Origin: an uncultured Bacteroidales bacterium
Lineage (GTDB): Bacteria > Bacteroidota > Bacteroidia > Bacteroidales > Coprobacteraceae
Reading direction: 5' to 3'
Assembly: GCA_949297285.1 (NCBI GenBank)
Contig: CASFRL010000045.1
Location: 32,417-96,416, forward strand
Length of the DNA: 64,000 nucleotides
The translations under genes were made by a program, and so were the position numbers. This document shows, in pieces, positions 38,060-47,374 of the stretch. Under the pieces are notes generated by a model. That model was given only the letters and a program-made list of their open reading frames with translations. It was not told the origin of the DNA and searched no databases. Each line of letters opens with the position of its first letter. The first letter of the stretch is position 1.

Positions 38060-39331
38060 TCATTCTTCCCGTATCGCATCGATCGCCTTTATCTGCAAAG
38101 CCCGCCATGCCGGCAACAACCCGGCCAACAATCCGGTGACGAGCAAAACCACCAACGCCACAACGGCTGTGGCAAAGGAGATTTGAGGCGGTGCAAAAAA
38201 TGCGTTTCCGCCCGATAAAGAGATATTCTGCATAAACATATCTACTACGCACAAAAGTCCTACGCCCATAAATAAGCCGGCCAGACCAGCGAGCATGGTC
38301 AAAACAAGCGTTTCGGTCATGATCTGCACCAATATAGAACGCGGAGAAGCTCCCAATGCACGGCGAATGCCGATCTCTTTTGTTCGTTCTCTTACGGTTA
38401 CCAGCATAATGTTACTGATACCTACGGCTCCGGCCAATAATGTTCCGAGTCCGACAATCCAGATCAAAATGCCGATTCCCATGAAAAGAGAGGAAAACAT
38501 CTTAAACTCTTTTTCAACATTGATGCCACCTACGGCCTGCAAGTCGTCCGGAGCAATATGGTTATGTTTTTTAATGACACTTTTCATCTCATCTTCCAGA
38601 GCAGAAACCGAAAAGTTTTCATTTATCAACAGAGCCAGACAATCGATTTTATCTCCCCGGTTACAACTTTGTTGCATCGTACTAAACGGCAAAATAATCG
38701 AGGCTTCGGAACGTCCTCCGATCTGAATTTTTGTTACCGGAATATTCACGCCGATTACCTGATAAGCCGTTCCGTTAATATGCAACAGTTCGCCCAACGG
38801 GTTTTCTCCGGGCTGAAACATTTCTTGATACACTTGTTCGCCGATTACACACACCTTGCGTCTCTCCCGAATATCCATTTCGTTTATATAACGGCCATAA
38901 CGCATTTGTTGAGGCTCGATAAAAAGGTAATCGGGCGAAAGACCCTTAATCACATAGGCACCGTATTTATTGTTACGCAACGTATTTTTTTCTGTCCATT
39001 CAAACATGATTGCCGATATTTTGTCTATTTCCGGGAACCGGCTTTTCAATATCTCGATATCCGACGTATGCATAGACCAATTACGACCTTTTGCAAAACC
39101 GGCATAAGGTTCGGATGTCCTCATGGAGAAAAAGTAGTACGAATTTTTAGGGAAGTCTTTTATTCCGGAAGTTATACCTTCCTCCAGTCCCCTGCCCGAC
39201 CCCGACATAAGCACCAACATAAATATTCCCCAAAATACGCCAAAGGCAGTCAAAAGACTGCGAATTTTATTTCGAGTAATCGTAAGCCATATTTCGTACC
39301 ATCTCTCTCTGTCAAACATAATTACAACCAT
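38060..39331 (-). CDS. ABC transporter permease, MacB/FtsX type (second)
   Basis: 423 residues: one N-terminal helix (RNKIRSLLTAFGVFWGIFMLVLM), a large periplasmic MacB-PCD domain, then three C-terminal helices (LFMGIGILIWIVGLGTLLAGAVGISNIML, LTMLAGLAGLFMG.., VALVVLLVTGLLAGLLP) and the FtsX motif VRERTKEIGIRRALGASP. Its start ATG overlaps the stop of the upstream permease (TAATG), implying translational coupling. Together the two permeases probably form a heterodimer with the separate ATPase. Substrate (peptide, lipid or drug) is unknown. Confidence 0.92.
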   Translation of the reverse strand: MVVIMFDRERWYEIWLTITRNKIRSLLTAFGVFWGIFMLVLMSGSGRGLEEGITSGIKDFPKNSYYFFSMRTSEPYAGFAKGRNWSMHTSDIEILKSRFPEIDKISAIMFEWTEKNTLRNNKYGAYVIKGLSPDYLFIEPQQMRYGRYINEMDIRERRKVCVIGEQVYQEMFQPGENPLGELLHINGTAYQVIGVNIPVTKIQIGGRSEASIILPFSTMQQSCNRGDKIDCLALLINENFSVSALEDEMKSVIKKHNHIAPDDLQAVGGINVEKEFKMFSSLFMGIGILIWIVGLGTLLAGAVGISNIMLVTVRERTKEIGIRRALGASPRSILVQIMTETLVLTMLAGLAGLFMGVGLLCVVDMFMQNISLSGGNAFFAPPQISFATAVVALVVLLVTGLLAGLLPAWRALQIKAIDAIREE

Positions 39332-40575
39332 TATTCATTCCGCAATGCTTCTATCGGCTTCACCCGTACAGCTTTCCGGGCGGGGAAGTATCCGGCCAAA
39401 ACACCCGCCAAGACAAGAACCAACGTAGCCGAAAGTGCGATCGAAAGTTCTACGGTAGGATTTTGAAATATCATATCACTCTTTGTTCCGCCAGACTCCA
39501 ACAAGGCATTTACGCCTTCGGTCAGACCTATTCCTGCAATCATTCCCAGATAGCCGAAAAAGAGAGTCACAAAAACCGACTCGATCACGACCAGTTTCAA
39601 GATCGATAAAGGAGTAGCCCCTAATGCTTTTCTGATTCCCAGCTCCCGGGTCCGTTCTTTCACCGAGATCAGCATGATGTTGCTGACACCCACAATACCG
39701 GCAATAAGAGTTCCGATACCGATGATCCAAATAAAGAGCTGTATTCCGCCGAATATTCCTTGTGTCTGTAAATAATCCGATATTGTATTTCTGATATACA
39801 TGGCATTCGGGTCGTCAGGCGAAAAACCGCCGACATTGCCCAATGTTTCACGCAAACCCTGTTCGAAAGTCTCATTTTCCTCCATCGAATTCACCCCGTC
39901 AACGACCATTTCCAGGTTTTTATATTTTTCGTCCGGAAAATAAATTTTTCCGGCTGTCGATAAAGGAATAAATATATCCGGAGAGGTTTGCATAAGGTCT
40001 TCGGTATATACTCCGACAACTTTGTACATTACCTTACCGGCTTTGACAAACCGTCCTACGGCCGATTTTGATTTGAATAAAATCTCGGCCGTACGTTCAT
40101 GGATGACGGCCACTTTACGGGCCATTTTCATATCGGCTTCGTTGATAAAGCGGCCACCGCCCGAGATGATCTGTATATTACGGATCGAAGGATAATCGGG
40201 AGAGACGGCCTTTATCAAATTAAAAACCGACTCTTTCCCTACCGACAACGTATCTCCGCTGCGATCGAGGACAGCCGTAAAATGAGAAACCTCAGGATGA
40301 AGTTTGAGAAATGCAGATACATCTTCGGGTCTGAAACTTACCTCTTTATTTTTAGGCATACCCTTATAAGGCAAAGAGGTGCGTCCGGCCCACAAAGTTA
40401 TAGCATTCTTGGCACGCCATGAAAATTTGCTCTGAACGCCATTTTTCAAACCGTTACCCGCACCCAATAATAAGATAAGCATAAAAACGCCCCATGCGAC
40501 AGAAAATCCGGTCAGGAACGTCCTCAATTTATTATTCCGCAAAACACCCCATATTTCTTGAAAGATATTTCTCAT
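39331..40575 (-). CDS. ABC transporter permease, MacB/FtsX type (first)
   Basis: 414 residues with the same architecture as the next gene: a first helix (LRTFLTGFSVAWGVFMLILLLGAG), a MacB-like periplasmic domain (FIPLSTAGKIYF..), three C-terminal helices and VKERTRELGIRKALGATPLSI. Paralogous to the following permease but clearly diverged, so an old duplication. Stop overlaps the next start by one base. The ATPase gene ends 6 bp upstream. Confidence 0.92.
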   Translation of the reverse strand: MRNIFQEIWGVLRNNKLRTFLTGFSVAWGVFMLILLLGAGNGLKNGVQSKFSWRAKNAITLWAGRTSLPYKGMPKNKEVSFRPEDVSAFLKLHPEVSHFTAVLDRSGDTLSVGKESVFNLIKAVSPDYPSIRNIQIISGGGRFINEADMKMARKVAVIHERTAEILFKSKSAVGRFVKAGKVMYKVVGVYTEDLMQTSPDIFIPLSTAGKIYFPDEKYKNLEMVVDGVNSMEENETFEQGLRETLGNVGGFSPDDPNAMYIRNTISDYLQTQGIFGGIQLFIWIIGIGTLIAGIVGVSNIMLISVKERTRELGIRKALGATPLSILKLVVIESVFVTLFFGYLGMIAGIGLTEGVNALLESGGTKSDMIFQNPTVELSIALSATLVLVLAGVLAGYFPARKAVRVKPIEALRNE

Positions 40576-40581
40576 CGGCTA

Positions 40582-41256
40582 TCATTTTAGAATTTCGGTC
40601 GAATCAATAATTCCGTCTTTAATATGGATTATTTTATTCGTCCGGACGGCAATATCTCTTTCGTGGGTTACAATCACCAATGTCATGCCTTCGTTATTTA
40701 CCTCTTTCAGTAAATCCATGACTTCCAAACTGGTTTTGCTGTCAAGAGCTCCGGTAGGCTCATCGGCCAAGATAATCTGAGGTTGGGCAATCAAGGCCCG
40801 TGCAATAGCAATTCGCTGCTTTTGTCCACCCGACAACTCAGAAGGCAAATGGAATGCATGCTCCCGAAGGCCCATTTTTTCGAGATACTCCATAGCCAGC
40901 ATATTTCTTTTTTTGCGCGATACATTCTGGTAATAGAGCGGAAGGGCGACGTTTTCCATCGCATTTTTAAAGGATATCAGATTGAACGATTGAAAAACAA
41001 AACCGATCATTCGGTTTCGATATTCGGCAGCTTTGGTTTCGGACAGATTTTTGATAAGCATATTATTCAAATAATAATTACCCGAATCATAGTCGTCCAA
41101 AATACCCAATATGTTCAACAAGGTCGATTTTCCCGATCCGGATGCTCCCATTATCGAAACCATTTCTCCCTTCTCGACCTCTAAATCAATACCTTTCAGC
41201 ACATGTAACGGAGAGCCATTATGATAGGTTTTATGAATCTGCTCAAGACGTATCAT
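40582..41256 (-). CDS. ABC transporter ATP-binding protein, MacB/LolD type
   Basis: 224 residues from ATG 41256; the nine-base longer TTG start is not needed. Walker A GASGSGKST, Q-loop FVFQSFNLI, signature LSGGQKQRIAIARAL, Walker B IILADEPTGALDSKT, switch His in VTHERDIA. First gene of the efflux operon with two separate permeases, unlike the fused E. coli MacB. Promoter-like elements lie at 41324-41354. Confidence 0.93.
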   Translation of the reverse strand: MIRLEQIHKTYHNGSPLHVLKGIDLEVEKGEMVSIMGASGSGKSTLLNILGILDDYDSGNYYLNNMLIKNLSETKAAEYRNRMIGFVFQSFNLISFKNAMENVALPLYYQNVSRKKRNMLAMEYLEKMGLREHAFHLPSELSGGQKQRIAIARALIAQPQIILADEPTGALDSKTSLEVMDLLKEVNNEGMTLVIVTHERDIAVRTNKIIHIKDGIIDSTEILK

Positions 41257-41598
41257 CCTTATCAACTATTCTATTATCTAAAATTTCTGCTATACATCTA
41301 TTTTATCTTCTGTAAATACAAGACAAACATAAAAAATATAAATAACTATGCAATTACATAATATTTATAAAAAACAGTCATCTTGACATAGTTTAATAAT
41401 CATTATAAAATAACAACTGATAGAGCTGTTGAAAAGGGCACAATAATCTGAATACAAAAGTAAAACATGGCTGATTTACAGCTCCCCAAAAAGACTTAAG
41501 ACGACCGTTCAAAATGTTAAGCCTTCAAATATCTTGTACGAACTGTACCATAATTTGTGCAGAATTATTATTTTTGTAATCCTATTAACGATCTGGAC
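41257..41598. other. Divergent region between efflux operon and thyA
   Basis: 342 bp, AT-rich at the left. Contains the efflux promoter (41324-41354) and a thyA -7-like TATTTTTG (41569-41576) without clear -33. No gene is seen. Confidence 0.5.
41324..41354 (-). promoter_or_regulatory. Promoter of the efflux operon
   Basis: Minus strand: ATTG (41354-41351), 19-bp spacer, TATGTTTG (41331-41324); about 68 bp upstream of the ATPase ATG. Confidence 0.5.
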
Positions 41599-42393
41599 AT
41601 GAAGCAATATTTAGACCTTTTACAACGTGTATTGCAGGAAGGGACTCACAAAGAAGACCGTACAGGAACAGGGACAATCAGTGTATTCGGGCATCAGATG
41701 CGGTTCAACATGGAGGAGGGATTTCCGCTATTAACCACGAAAAAATTACATTTAAAATCGATCATATACGAGCTGTTATGGTTTCTGAAGGGAGATACAA
41801 ATGTCAAGTATCTTCAAGAAAATGGCGTGAGAATATGGAACGAATGGGCCGACGAGAAGGGAGATTTGGGACACATATACGGCTATCAGTGGCGATCGTG
41901 GCCCGACTATAATGGCGGGCATATCGACCAGATCAGCGAAGCCGTAGAGATGATAAAGCACAATCCCGATTCCCGGCGCATAATCGTGAGCGCATGGAAT
42001 GTAGCCGATCTTCCCCAAATGAATCTGCCTCCGTGCCATGCATTTTTCCAGTTCTACGTAGCCAATGGCCGATTGAGCCTGCAACTTTACCAACGCAGTG
42101 CCGACATATTTCTGGGTGTACCGTTCAACATCGCTTCGTATGCATTGTTACTGAAGATGATGGCACAGGTTACCGGTCTGCAAGCCGGCGATTTTGTGCA
42201 TACATTGGGAGATGCCCACATTTACAGCAACCACATCGAGCAGGTAAAATTGCAATTGACACGCACCCCCCGGCCGCTGCCGCAAATGGAACTAAACCCT
42301 GAAATAAAAGATATATTCGGATTTAAATACGAAGATTTTACACTTACCGGATATGATCCGCATCCCCACATAAAAGGAGAGGTTGCAGTATAA
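41599..42393 (+). CDS. thyA: Thymidylate synthase
   Basis: Makes dTMP from dUMP with methylene-tetrahydrofolate. From ATG 41599 it has 264 residues, the same length as E. coli ThyA. Catalytic Cys146 lies in [12 protein letters not shown], and Arg21 in EDRTGTGT binds phosphate. [24 protein letters not shown] and [14 protein letters not shown] are further signatures. A 14-residue extension to GTG 41557 would overlap the -7 element. It precedes folA by 41 bp; the two enzymes form one folate cycle, since DHFR regenerates the folate oxidised here. Confidence 0.97.
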   Translation: MKQYLDLLQRVLQEGTHKEDRTGTGTISVFGHQMRFNMEEGFPLLTTKKLHLKSIIYELLWFLKGDTNVKYLQENGVRIWNEWADEKGDLGHIYGYQWRSWPDYNGGHIDQISEAVEMIKHNPDSRRIIVSAWNVADLPQMNLPPCHAFFQFYVANGRLSLQLYQRSADIFLGVPFNIASYALLLKMMAQVTGLQAGDFVHTLGDAHIYSNHIEQVKLQLTRTPRPLPQMELNPEIKDIFGFKYEDFTLTGYDPHPHIKGEVAV

Positions 42394-42434
42394 TTCCCGG
42401 TAAAAACTATTAATAACCTAATACAGATAATATT

Positions 42435-42929
42435 ATGCCAACAATTTCTTTAATCGCCGCAGTAGCCGAGGATATGGCTATCGGTAAAAATAAAGAGCTT
42501 TTGTGTCATATGCCCAACGATCTGAAACGGTTTAAAGATTTGACCGTAAATCATGCCGTCATTATGGGACGACGCACATTCGAGTCTCTGCCCAACGGGG
42601 CATTACCCAATCGCAAAAATCTGGTTCTGACATCTATTCCCGAATCATTTTATGATAATGCGTTTGCTTGTTCTTCGATCGAAGATGCTTTGAATCTGTG
42701 TGAATCCCAAGACGAAGTATTCGTTATCGGAGGAGCCATGATATACAAACAGACGATCGACATCGCCGACAAATTATATATCACGGAGATTCATCACAAA
42801 TTTGAGAATGCCGATACATTTTTCCCGGGGATCGATCTGAACAAATGGAAAGAAGTTTTCCGGGAAGATCACGAAGCCGACAAAAAACACACTTACCCCT
42901 ACTCGTTTGTCATTTATGAAAAAAAATAA
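42435..42929 (+). CDS. folA: Dihydrofolate reductase
   Basis: Reduces dihydrofolate to tetrahydrofolate with NADPH. 164 residues: N-terminal SLIAAVAEDMAIGKNKELLCHMPNDLKRFKDLT (substrate site, Asp at NDLKRF), VIMGRRTFESLP, the NADPH loop VFVIGGAMIYKQ, and the final YSFVIYEKK. Operon with thyA, the usual partner. Ends at a bidirectional terminator. Confidence 0.97.
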   Translation: MPTISLIAAVAEDMAIGKNKELLCHMPNDLKRFKDLTVNHAVIMGRRTFESLPNGALPNRKNLVLTSIPESFYDNAFACSSIEDALNLCESQDEVFVIGGAMIYKQTIDIADKLYITEIHHKFENADTFFPGIDLNKWKEVFREDHEADKKHTYPYSFVIYEKK

Positions 42930-42932
42930 TAT

Positions 42933-42972
42933 AAAAAAACGCTGACCCACGATTGTAAGTCAGCGTTTTTTT
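42933..42972. terminator. Bidirectional terminator between folA and a PepSY-like gene
   Basis: A-run plus CGCTGAC (42933-42946) pairs with GTCAGCG plus T-run (42959-42972), a 14-bp perfect stem serving both convergent genes. Confidence 0.9.
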
Positions 42973-42983
42973 ATTTTCGAAAA

Positions 42984-43448
42984 TCAACCGACAATCTCGG
43001 TAATAATCCCCCCTTCGCGGTTAAATTTCAATCTCACTTCCGGTTGTGTCCCGAGATTTACTTCATATCCATAACTTTGTTGGCTGACTTCGATAATCGA
43101 AGCTTCAGGATATTCTTGGGCGACGTAGGTCAAAACGGCACCGGGCAACAAATCATACAGAACAGCACTCGATATATACGTCCCGTTTCCGTCCACCTCT
43201 TGCCATCCGCCATTCCGATAAAACCACAGGACAAAGCCATTGGCAAGTTCTACTTTATAATGAGGCTCACCATCCTGTTTTTCGACAGCAGTGACATCGA
43301 TCCCCGAAAAGTAATTTTCTATAAAATGACGACTCTCCACCGGCAAATTATTATAGACAATCTTCTTATCGTCATCGTCACAGGAAAGGAAAATCCCGGA
43401 AAAAGACAACAACAATGCAACAATCTTTACAGCAGTTCCCAATTTCAT
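42984..43448 (-). CDS. PepSY-like lipoprotein
   Basis: 154 residues from ATG 43448; the upstream 32-residue extension is not signal-like. The start is a lipoprotein signal, with the modified Cys in FLSCDDDDKK. The mature part has two repeats of the PepSY-like (beta-lactamase-inhibitor-like) fold: LPVESRHFIENYFSGIDVTAVEKQDGEPHYKVELANG and LPGAVLTYVAQEYPEASIIEVSQQSYGYEVNLG. Such proteins are common in Bacteroidetes periplasm; role unknown. Convergent with folA. Confidence 0.88.
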   Translation of the reverse strand: MKLGTAVKIVALLLSFSGIFLSCDDDDKKIVYNNLPVESRHFIENYFSGIDVTAVEKQDGEPHYKVELANGFVLWFYRNGGWQEVDGNGTYISSAVLYDLLPGAVLTYVAQEYPEASIIEVSQQSYGYEVNLGTQPEVRLKFNREGGIITEIVG

Positions 43449-43672
43449 ACGCTTTTCGATTTTATCATTTACAGTATTTATATTTATTGGTGATAACAAG
43501 AGGATATATAAATGTTTCACATATCCATTGCTATTTAACAACATTTAATCTGTGACAAAACATACCCGATAGAATTTGACAAAAGGGGAAAGACTGCGTA
43601 TCCCCAAAAAAACAACTCGATCATTATTGATTTTAGAGCAATGGACGATAGGGATAGTCTTGATATACAAAT

Positions 43673-43707
43673 AAAAGCCTCCAGCAGCGTAACTGCCAGA
43701 GGCTTTT
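43673..43707 (-). terminator. Terminator of the dsbD gene
   Basis: AAAAGCCTC (43673-43681) with GAGGCTTTT (43699-43707); on the minus strand the stem is followed by T-rich sequence. 62 bp after the dsbD stop. The rest of 43449-43769 shows no gene. Confidence 0.75.
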
Positions 43708-43769
43708 TATCCCGATAATATAGTGACTTTTCAAAATTAAAAGAAAGTCAACACGACAACCACATTTTA

Positions 43770-45797
43770 TTAATTTCGATTTTTGAAGGTAACCACTCCT
43801 TTTTTCAGAAAATCGCGATAGGCCGCAACATCTTCATCATAAGAATAAGAAGGGGCTACGGGATAACCATCGGTATCTAACAAGACATAAAAGGGTTGCG
43901 CGTTGGCACCGAATTTCGACCGCTGCAAATAGCTCCACCGATCCCCTACCGTACGAAGTGTACGCGTCTTGCCATATTCCTCTACTTTTATGGGCTGGGG
44001 CAAAGGCGTCTTGTCATCCACCATCAGGGTAATCAACACATAATCGTTATCGATGATCGATTTAACAGCAGGATCGGTCCACACGGCAGCTTCCATTTTG
44101 CGGCAATTGACACACCCGAATCCCGAGAAGTCGACTAAAACCGGCTTGCCGACTTTCTTGGCATAAGCCATACCTTCGTCATAATCGGTAAATTGGGCAT
44201 GCACCTCTTCGTTATACAAATTGAAGTCTTGTGTACTCAAGGGCGGTGCAAATGCACTGATCGCTTTCAACGGAGCTCCCCACAAACCGGGGACCATATA
44301 AGCGGCAAAAGCGAAAGAGACAATAGCCATAAACAGACGAGGTACGGAAACATATTTCAGATCACTGTCATGTGAAAATTTGATTTTCCCGAGCAGATAG
44401 AATCCCAATAAAGTAAAAATGATAATCCATAAAGTCACAAATGCTTCTCTGTCGAGGATATGCCAGCCATAAGCCAAATCGGCAACAGAAAGAAACTTTA
44501 AAGCCAAAGCCAACTCTAAAAATCCCAATACTACTTTTACCGAGTTAAGCCAACCGCCCGATTTAGGCATGGATTTGAGCAGTGAAGGGAATATGGCAAA
44601 CAGCGAAAAAGGGATAGACAATGCTATGGCAAATCCCAACATACCGATAGCCGGACCGGCTATCTCGCCCATCGAAGCGGCCTGAACCAACAGGGTTCCG
44701 ATAATCGGGCCGGTGCAAGAGAAAGATACCAAAACCAACGTAAAGGCCATAAAAGAGATACTCAATATCCCGGTAGTGGCGTCGGCTTTGCGATCGAGTT
44801 TTGTAGTCCACGAAGCAGGCAAAGTCAATTCGAATGCGCCGAAAAACGATATGGCAAACACAACCAGCAGGGCAAAGAAAAGGATATTGAACAACGCATT
44901 CGTTGCCAGATCGTTCAATGCACTTGCCCCAAAAATTGCGGTGATTACCAAGCCTAATGCTACATATATGACAATGATGGCAATGCCATACAGAACGGCA
45001 TCACGCACCGATTTTTTATGGTCTTGGGTACGTTTCAGAAAGAAGCTCACAGTCATCGGAATCATCGGCCAGACACAAGGGGTCAACAAGGCCAGTAATC
45101 CTCCGGCAAACCCTAAAAGAAAGATAATCAGAATTGATTTTTCTTGTCCGGGATGATCTCCGCCAAATGCGTTCAATTCATCGATTACCGGAGTCCAAAG
45201 GTCGTTGCCGGCAACAATATCCCGGTCGGCAACCGAATCGGTATCGGCTATCGGGCTGCCGGAATAAACCGTATCGACCTTCTGCTCTGCCAAAGGGATG
45301 TCTTGCTTTGCTGCCGAAGACTCTTTTTGCGAGGTCACTGCCGGAACGCCTTTTCCCGAAAAAGAGAATTCTTCGGTCGTAGGCGGAAGACAGTTGCGAT
45401 CGTTACAGGCCATAGCTTTTACGGCACCGGTTATGGAGAACGTGGGCGCAGTCAACTTTATCTTCTGTGTGAATACCGCCTGTTTTACATACCAGTTTAG
45501 CTCCATCTCGAACTGCTTGTCATATTTTTTTATCAAAGGAGAATCTGATGTCACCCCGCCTTCCAAGACAGCACCTTGCAAACTGTCAAAAGTGAAAGTG
45601 GTCGCCATCGGCCCTCCTTCGGGAAGATGCATCCCGTACAGATGCCATCCGTCATCGATTTTAGCGGTAAAAACAAGCTCCTTTTCAGAATCGGAAATCT
45701 CTTTTACCTGAAAATTCCAATGCACAGCCTCGATAATTTGAGCACGACCCGTAATGGCTAAACAAAAAAGGAACAAGAGCGGAAACAATTTCTTCAT
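43770..45797 (-). CDS. dsbD: Thiol:disulfide interchange protein DsbD
   Basis: Carries reducing power from cytoplasmic thioredoxin to the periplasm. 675 residues in the classical three-part order. Signal peptide plus N-terminal immunoglobulin-like domain (about 20-150, with Cys pair in MACNDRNCLPP). A membrane domain of about eight helices carries the conserved Cys pair in LTPCVWPMIP and SFSCTGPIIG. The C-terminal thioredoxin-like domain has the active site CVNC at 562-565 (VDFSGFGCVNCRKMEAAVW). Substrates in Bacteroidetes include isomerases and cytochrome maturation proteins; the role here is inferred. Monocistronic. Confidence 0.92.
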   Translation of the reverse strand: MKKLFPLLFLFCLAITGRAQIIEAVHWNFQVKEISDSEKELVFTAKIDDGWHLYGMHLPEGGPMATTFTFDSLQGAVLEGGVTSDSPLIKKYDKQFEMELNWYVKQAVFTQKIKLTAPTFSITGAVKAMACNDRNCLPPTTEEFSFSGKGVPAVTSQKESSAAKQDIPLAEQKVDTVYSGSPIADTDSVADRDIVAGNDLWTPVIDELNAFGGDHPGQEKSILIIFLLGFAGGLLALLTPCVWPMIPMTVSFFLKRTQDHKKSVRDAVLYGIAIIVIYVALGLVITAIFGASALNDLATNALFNILFFALLVVFAISFFGAFELTLPASWTTKLDRKADATTGILSISFMAFTLVLVSFSCTGPIIGTLLVQAASMGEIAGPAIGMLGFAIALSIPFSLFAIFPSLLKSMPKSGGWLNSVKVVLGFLELALALKFLSVADLAYGWHILDREAFVTLWIIIFTLLGFYLLGKIKFSHDSDLKYVSVPRLFMAIVSFAFAAYMVPGLWGAPLKAISAFAPPLSTQDFNLYNEEVHAQFTDYDEGMAYAKKVGKPVLVDFSGFGCVNCRKMEAAVWTDPAVKSIIDNDYVLITLMVDDKTPLPQPIKVEEYGKTRTLRTVGDRWSYLQRSKFGANAQPFYVLLDTDGYPVAPSYSYDEDVAAYRDFLKKGVVTFKNRN

Positions 45798-46167
45798 CGT
45801 TATTCAAATTTTTAACAGATATGTCATAATCTCGGCGAAAAATTTCCGAAGATTAAAATTTCTCAAAAGAAACGGCAAAAAAAATTGTCCCAAAACCAAT
45901 CATAAAAAGCTGTCTTGAAACAATCTTGCCCTTCTACTTTTTACAAAAGTATTCAATGATTGCGGTATTTGATGCAAAGAGAGTGAGTTTATTAACAGTT
46001 TTTACAGAAAAATGGAGGAATGAGAATCAAATGCAACATCGACAGGGAATTTTGCCCGAAAAAACCGTCCGTAAATCAAACGAAAAGAGTGAACGAGATA
46101 TAGGGATAATGCATGCACGAATCGAATTTGTTTTGTACATTTGCCTTTATAAGAGAAGAATCGAAAT
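45798..46167. other. Divergent region between dsbD and sbcD
   Basis: 370 bp. A -7-like TACATTTG at 46136-46143 fits sbcD, 25 bp before its ATG. An 81-codon frame here overlaps the sbcD start and has no protein-like features. Confidence 0.45.
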
Positions 46168-47370
46168 ATGAAACTGATCCATACGGCAGACTGGCACATC
46201 GGACAATCATTTTACGGATATAACCGGGATCATGAACACCGGATGTTTTTCGAATGGCTGCGCACGGTAATAAAAGAGGAAAATGCCGATGCGCTGCTTA
46301 TCGCGGGAGATGTCTTCGACTCGCCCAACCCTTCGGCTTCGGCACAACGGCTGTTTTATGATTTTTTACGTGATGTCACCGTCGAGAACCGACAACTGCA
46401 AATCGTTATTATCGCCGGAAACCATGACTCGGCAGCCCGGTTGGAGGCTCCGATGCCGGTGTTGGAGTCGATGCGGGTTACGATTAAAGGCGTTGTGAAG
46501 AGAAATGCCGACGGAATCGACTATGCTGATCTGTTAATCCCCCTTTACGACAGGGAAGGGAAGGTCGGTATCTGGTGTATGGCGGTGCCCTATATAAGAC
46601 AAGGCGACTATCCTCCCTCGGACAGCTATGCCGATGGCGTGAAAAACTTATACAATGCCGTGTATAACGAGGCGCTAAACCGTATGGAACCGGGACAAAT
46701 GATTGTCGCCATGGGACACTTGCAAGCTACCGGATCGGAAATATCGGAAGATGATGCGAGCGAACGTACCGTAATCGGAGGTTTAGACTGCATATCGCCC
46801 GAGACTTTTGCCCGGGGTATCGCCTATACGGCTCTCGGACACCTGCATAAAGGACAACGCGTTTCGAAACGAGACCATGTGCGCTATGCCGGCAGCCCGC
46901 TTCCCATGTCGTTTGCCGAGAAAAATTATAAACACGGCGTGGAAGTCATCGAATTGAATGCCGACAGCGAAATTAACATTCAACGCAGAATTTTCGATGC
47001 GCCTATTCCGTTGCAATCGGTCCCGAAAGAGGCAAAACCGCTCGACGAGGTTTTGCGGGAACTCAAAGAGATCGACCCGCAATCGGACAATTATATCGAA
47101 GTACCGGTCTTGCTCGACGGTCCGGAACCTGCACTCAACCATCGGATCGGACAGGCTTTGGAAAACAAACGGGTGCGCCTTACCCGCATCTTGGGGAAAT
47201 TACCCAAGGTATCGGAATCGGGAGAGAAACGGATCATGAGTTATGACGAGCTAAAGAAAATAAACCCCATAATGATCGCTCAAGAGAGTTTTTTGAAAAA
47301 ATACGGATCGGAAATGCCCGAAGAGATGGTGCGGTTGTTGCATGAGGTTATCGGACAAACGGAAATTTGA
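46168..47370 (+). CDS. sbcD: Nuclease SbcCD subunit D
   Basis: Mre11-type nuclease that opens hairpins and trims DNA ends with SbcC. 400 residues. Metal-binding phosphoesterase motifs in order: I HTADWHIGQ (Asp8, His10), II IAGDVFDSP, III IIAGNHDSAAR, IV AMGHLQATG, and V TALGHLHKGQ. The C-terminal capping domain covers about 280-400. The stop at 47368-47370 is followed 4 bp later by sbcC, giving tight co-translation. Confidence 0.95.
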   Translation: MKLIHTADWHIGQSFYGYNRDHEHRMFFEWLRTVIKEENADALLIAGDVFDSPNPSASAQRLFYDFLRDVTVENRQLQIVIIAGNHDSAARLEAPMPVLESMRVTIKGVVKRNADGIDYADLLIPLYDREGKVGIWCMAVPYIRQGDYPPSDSYADGVKNLYNAVYNEALNRMEPGQMIVAMGHLQATGSEISEDDASERTVIGGLDCISPETFARGIAYTALGHLHKGQRVSKRDHVRYAGSPLPMSFAEKNYKHGVEVIELNADSEINIQRRIFDAPIPLQSVPKEAKPLDEVLRELKEIDPQSDNYIEVPVLLDGPEPALNHRIGQALENKRVRLTRILGKLPKVSESGEKRIMSYDELKKINPIMIAQESFLKKYGSEMPEEMVRLLHEVIGQTEI

Positions 47371-47374
47371 GGAT

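Noticed and set aside
41557..41598. GTG-start extension of thyA
   Set aside because: Adds 14 non-conserved residues and overlaps the -7 element; ATG 41599 matches the 264-residue family length.
45926..46171. 81-codon frame before sbcD
   Set aside because: Overlaps the sbcD start, spans its -7 element, and has no protein-like composition or domain.
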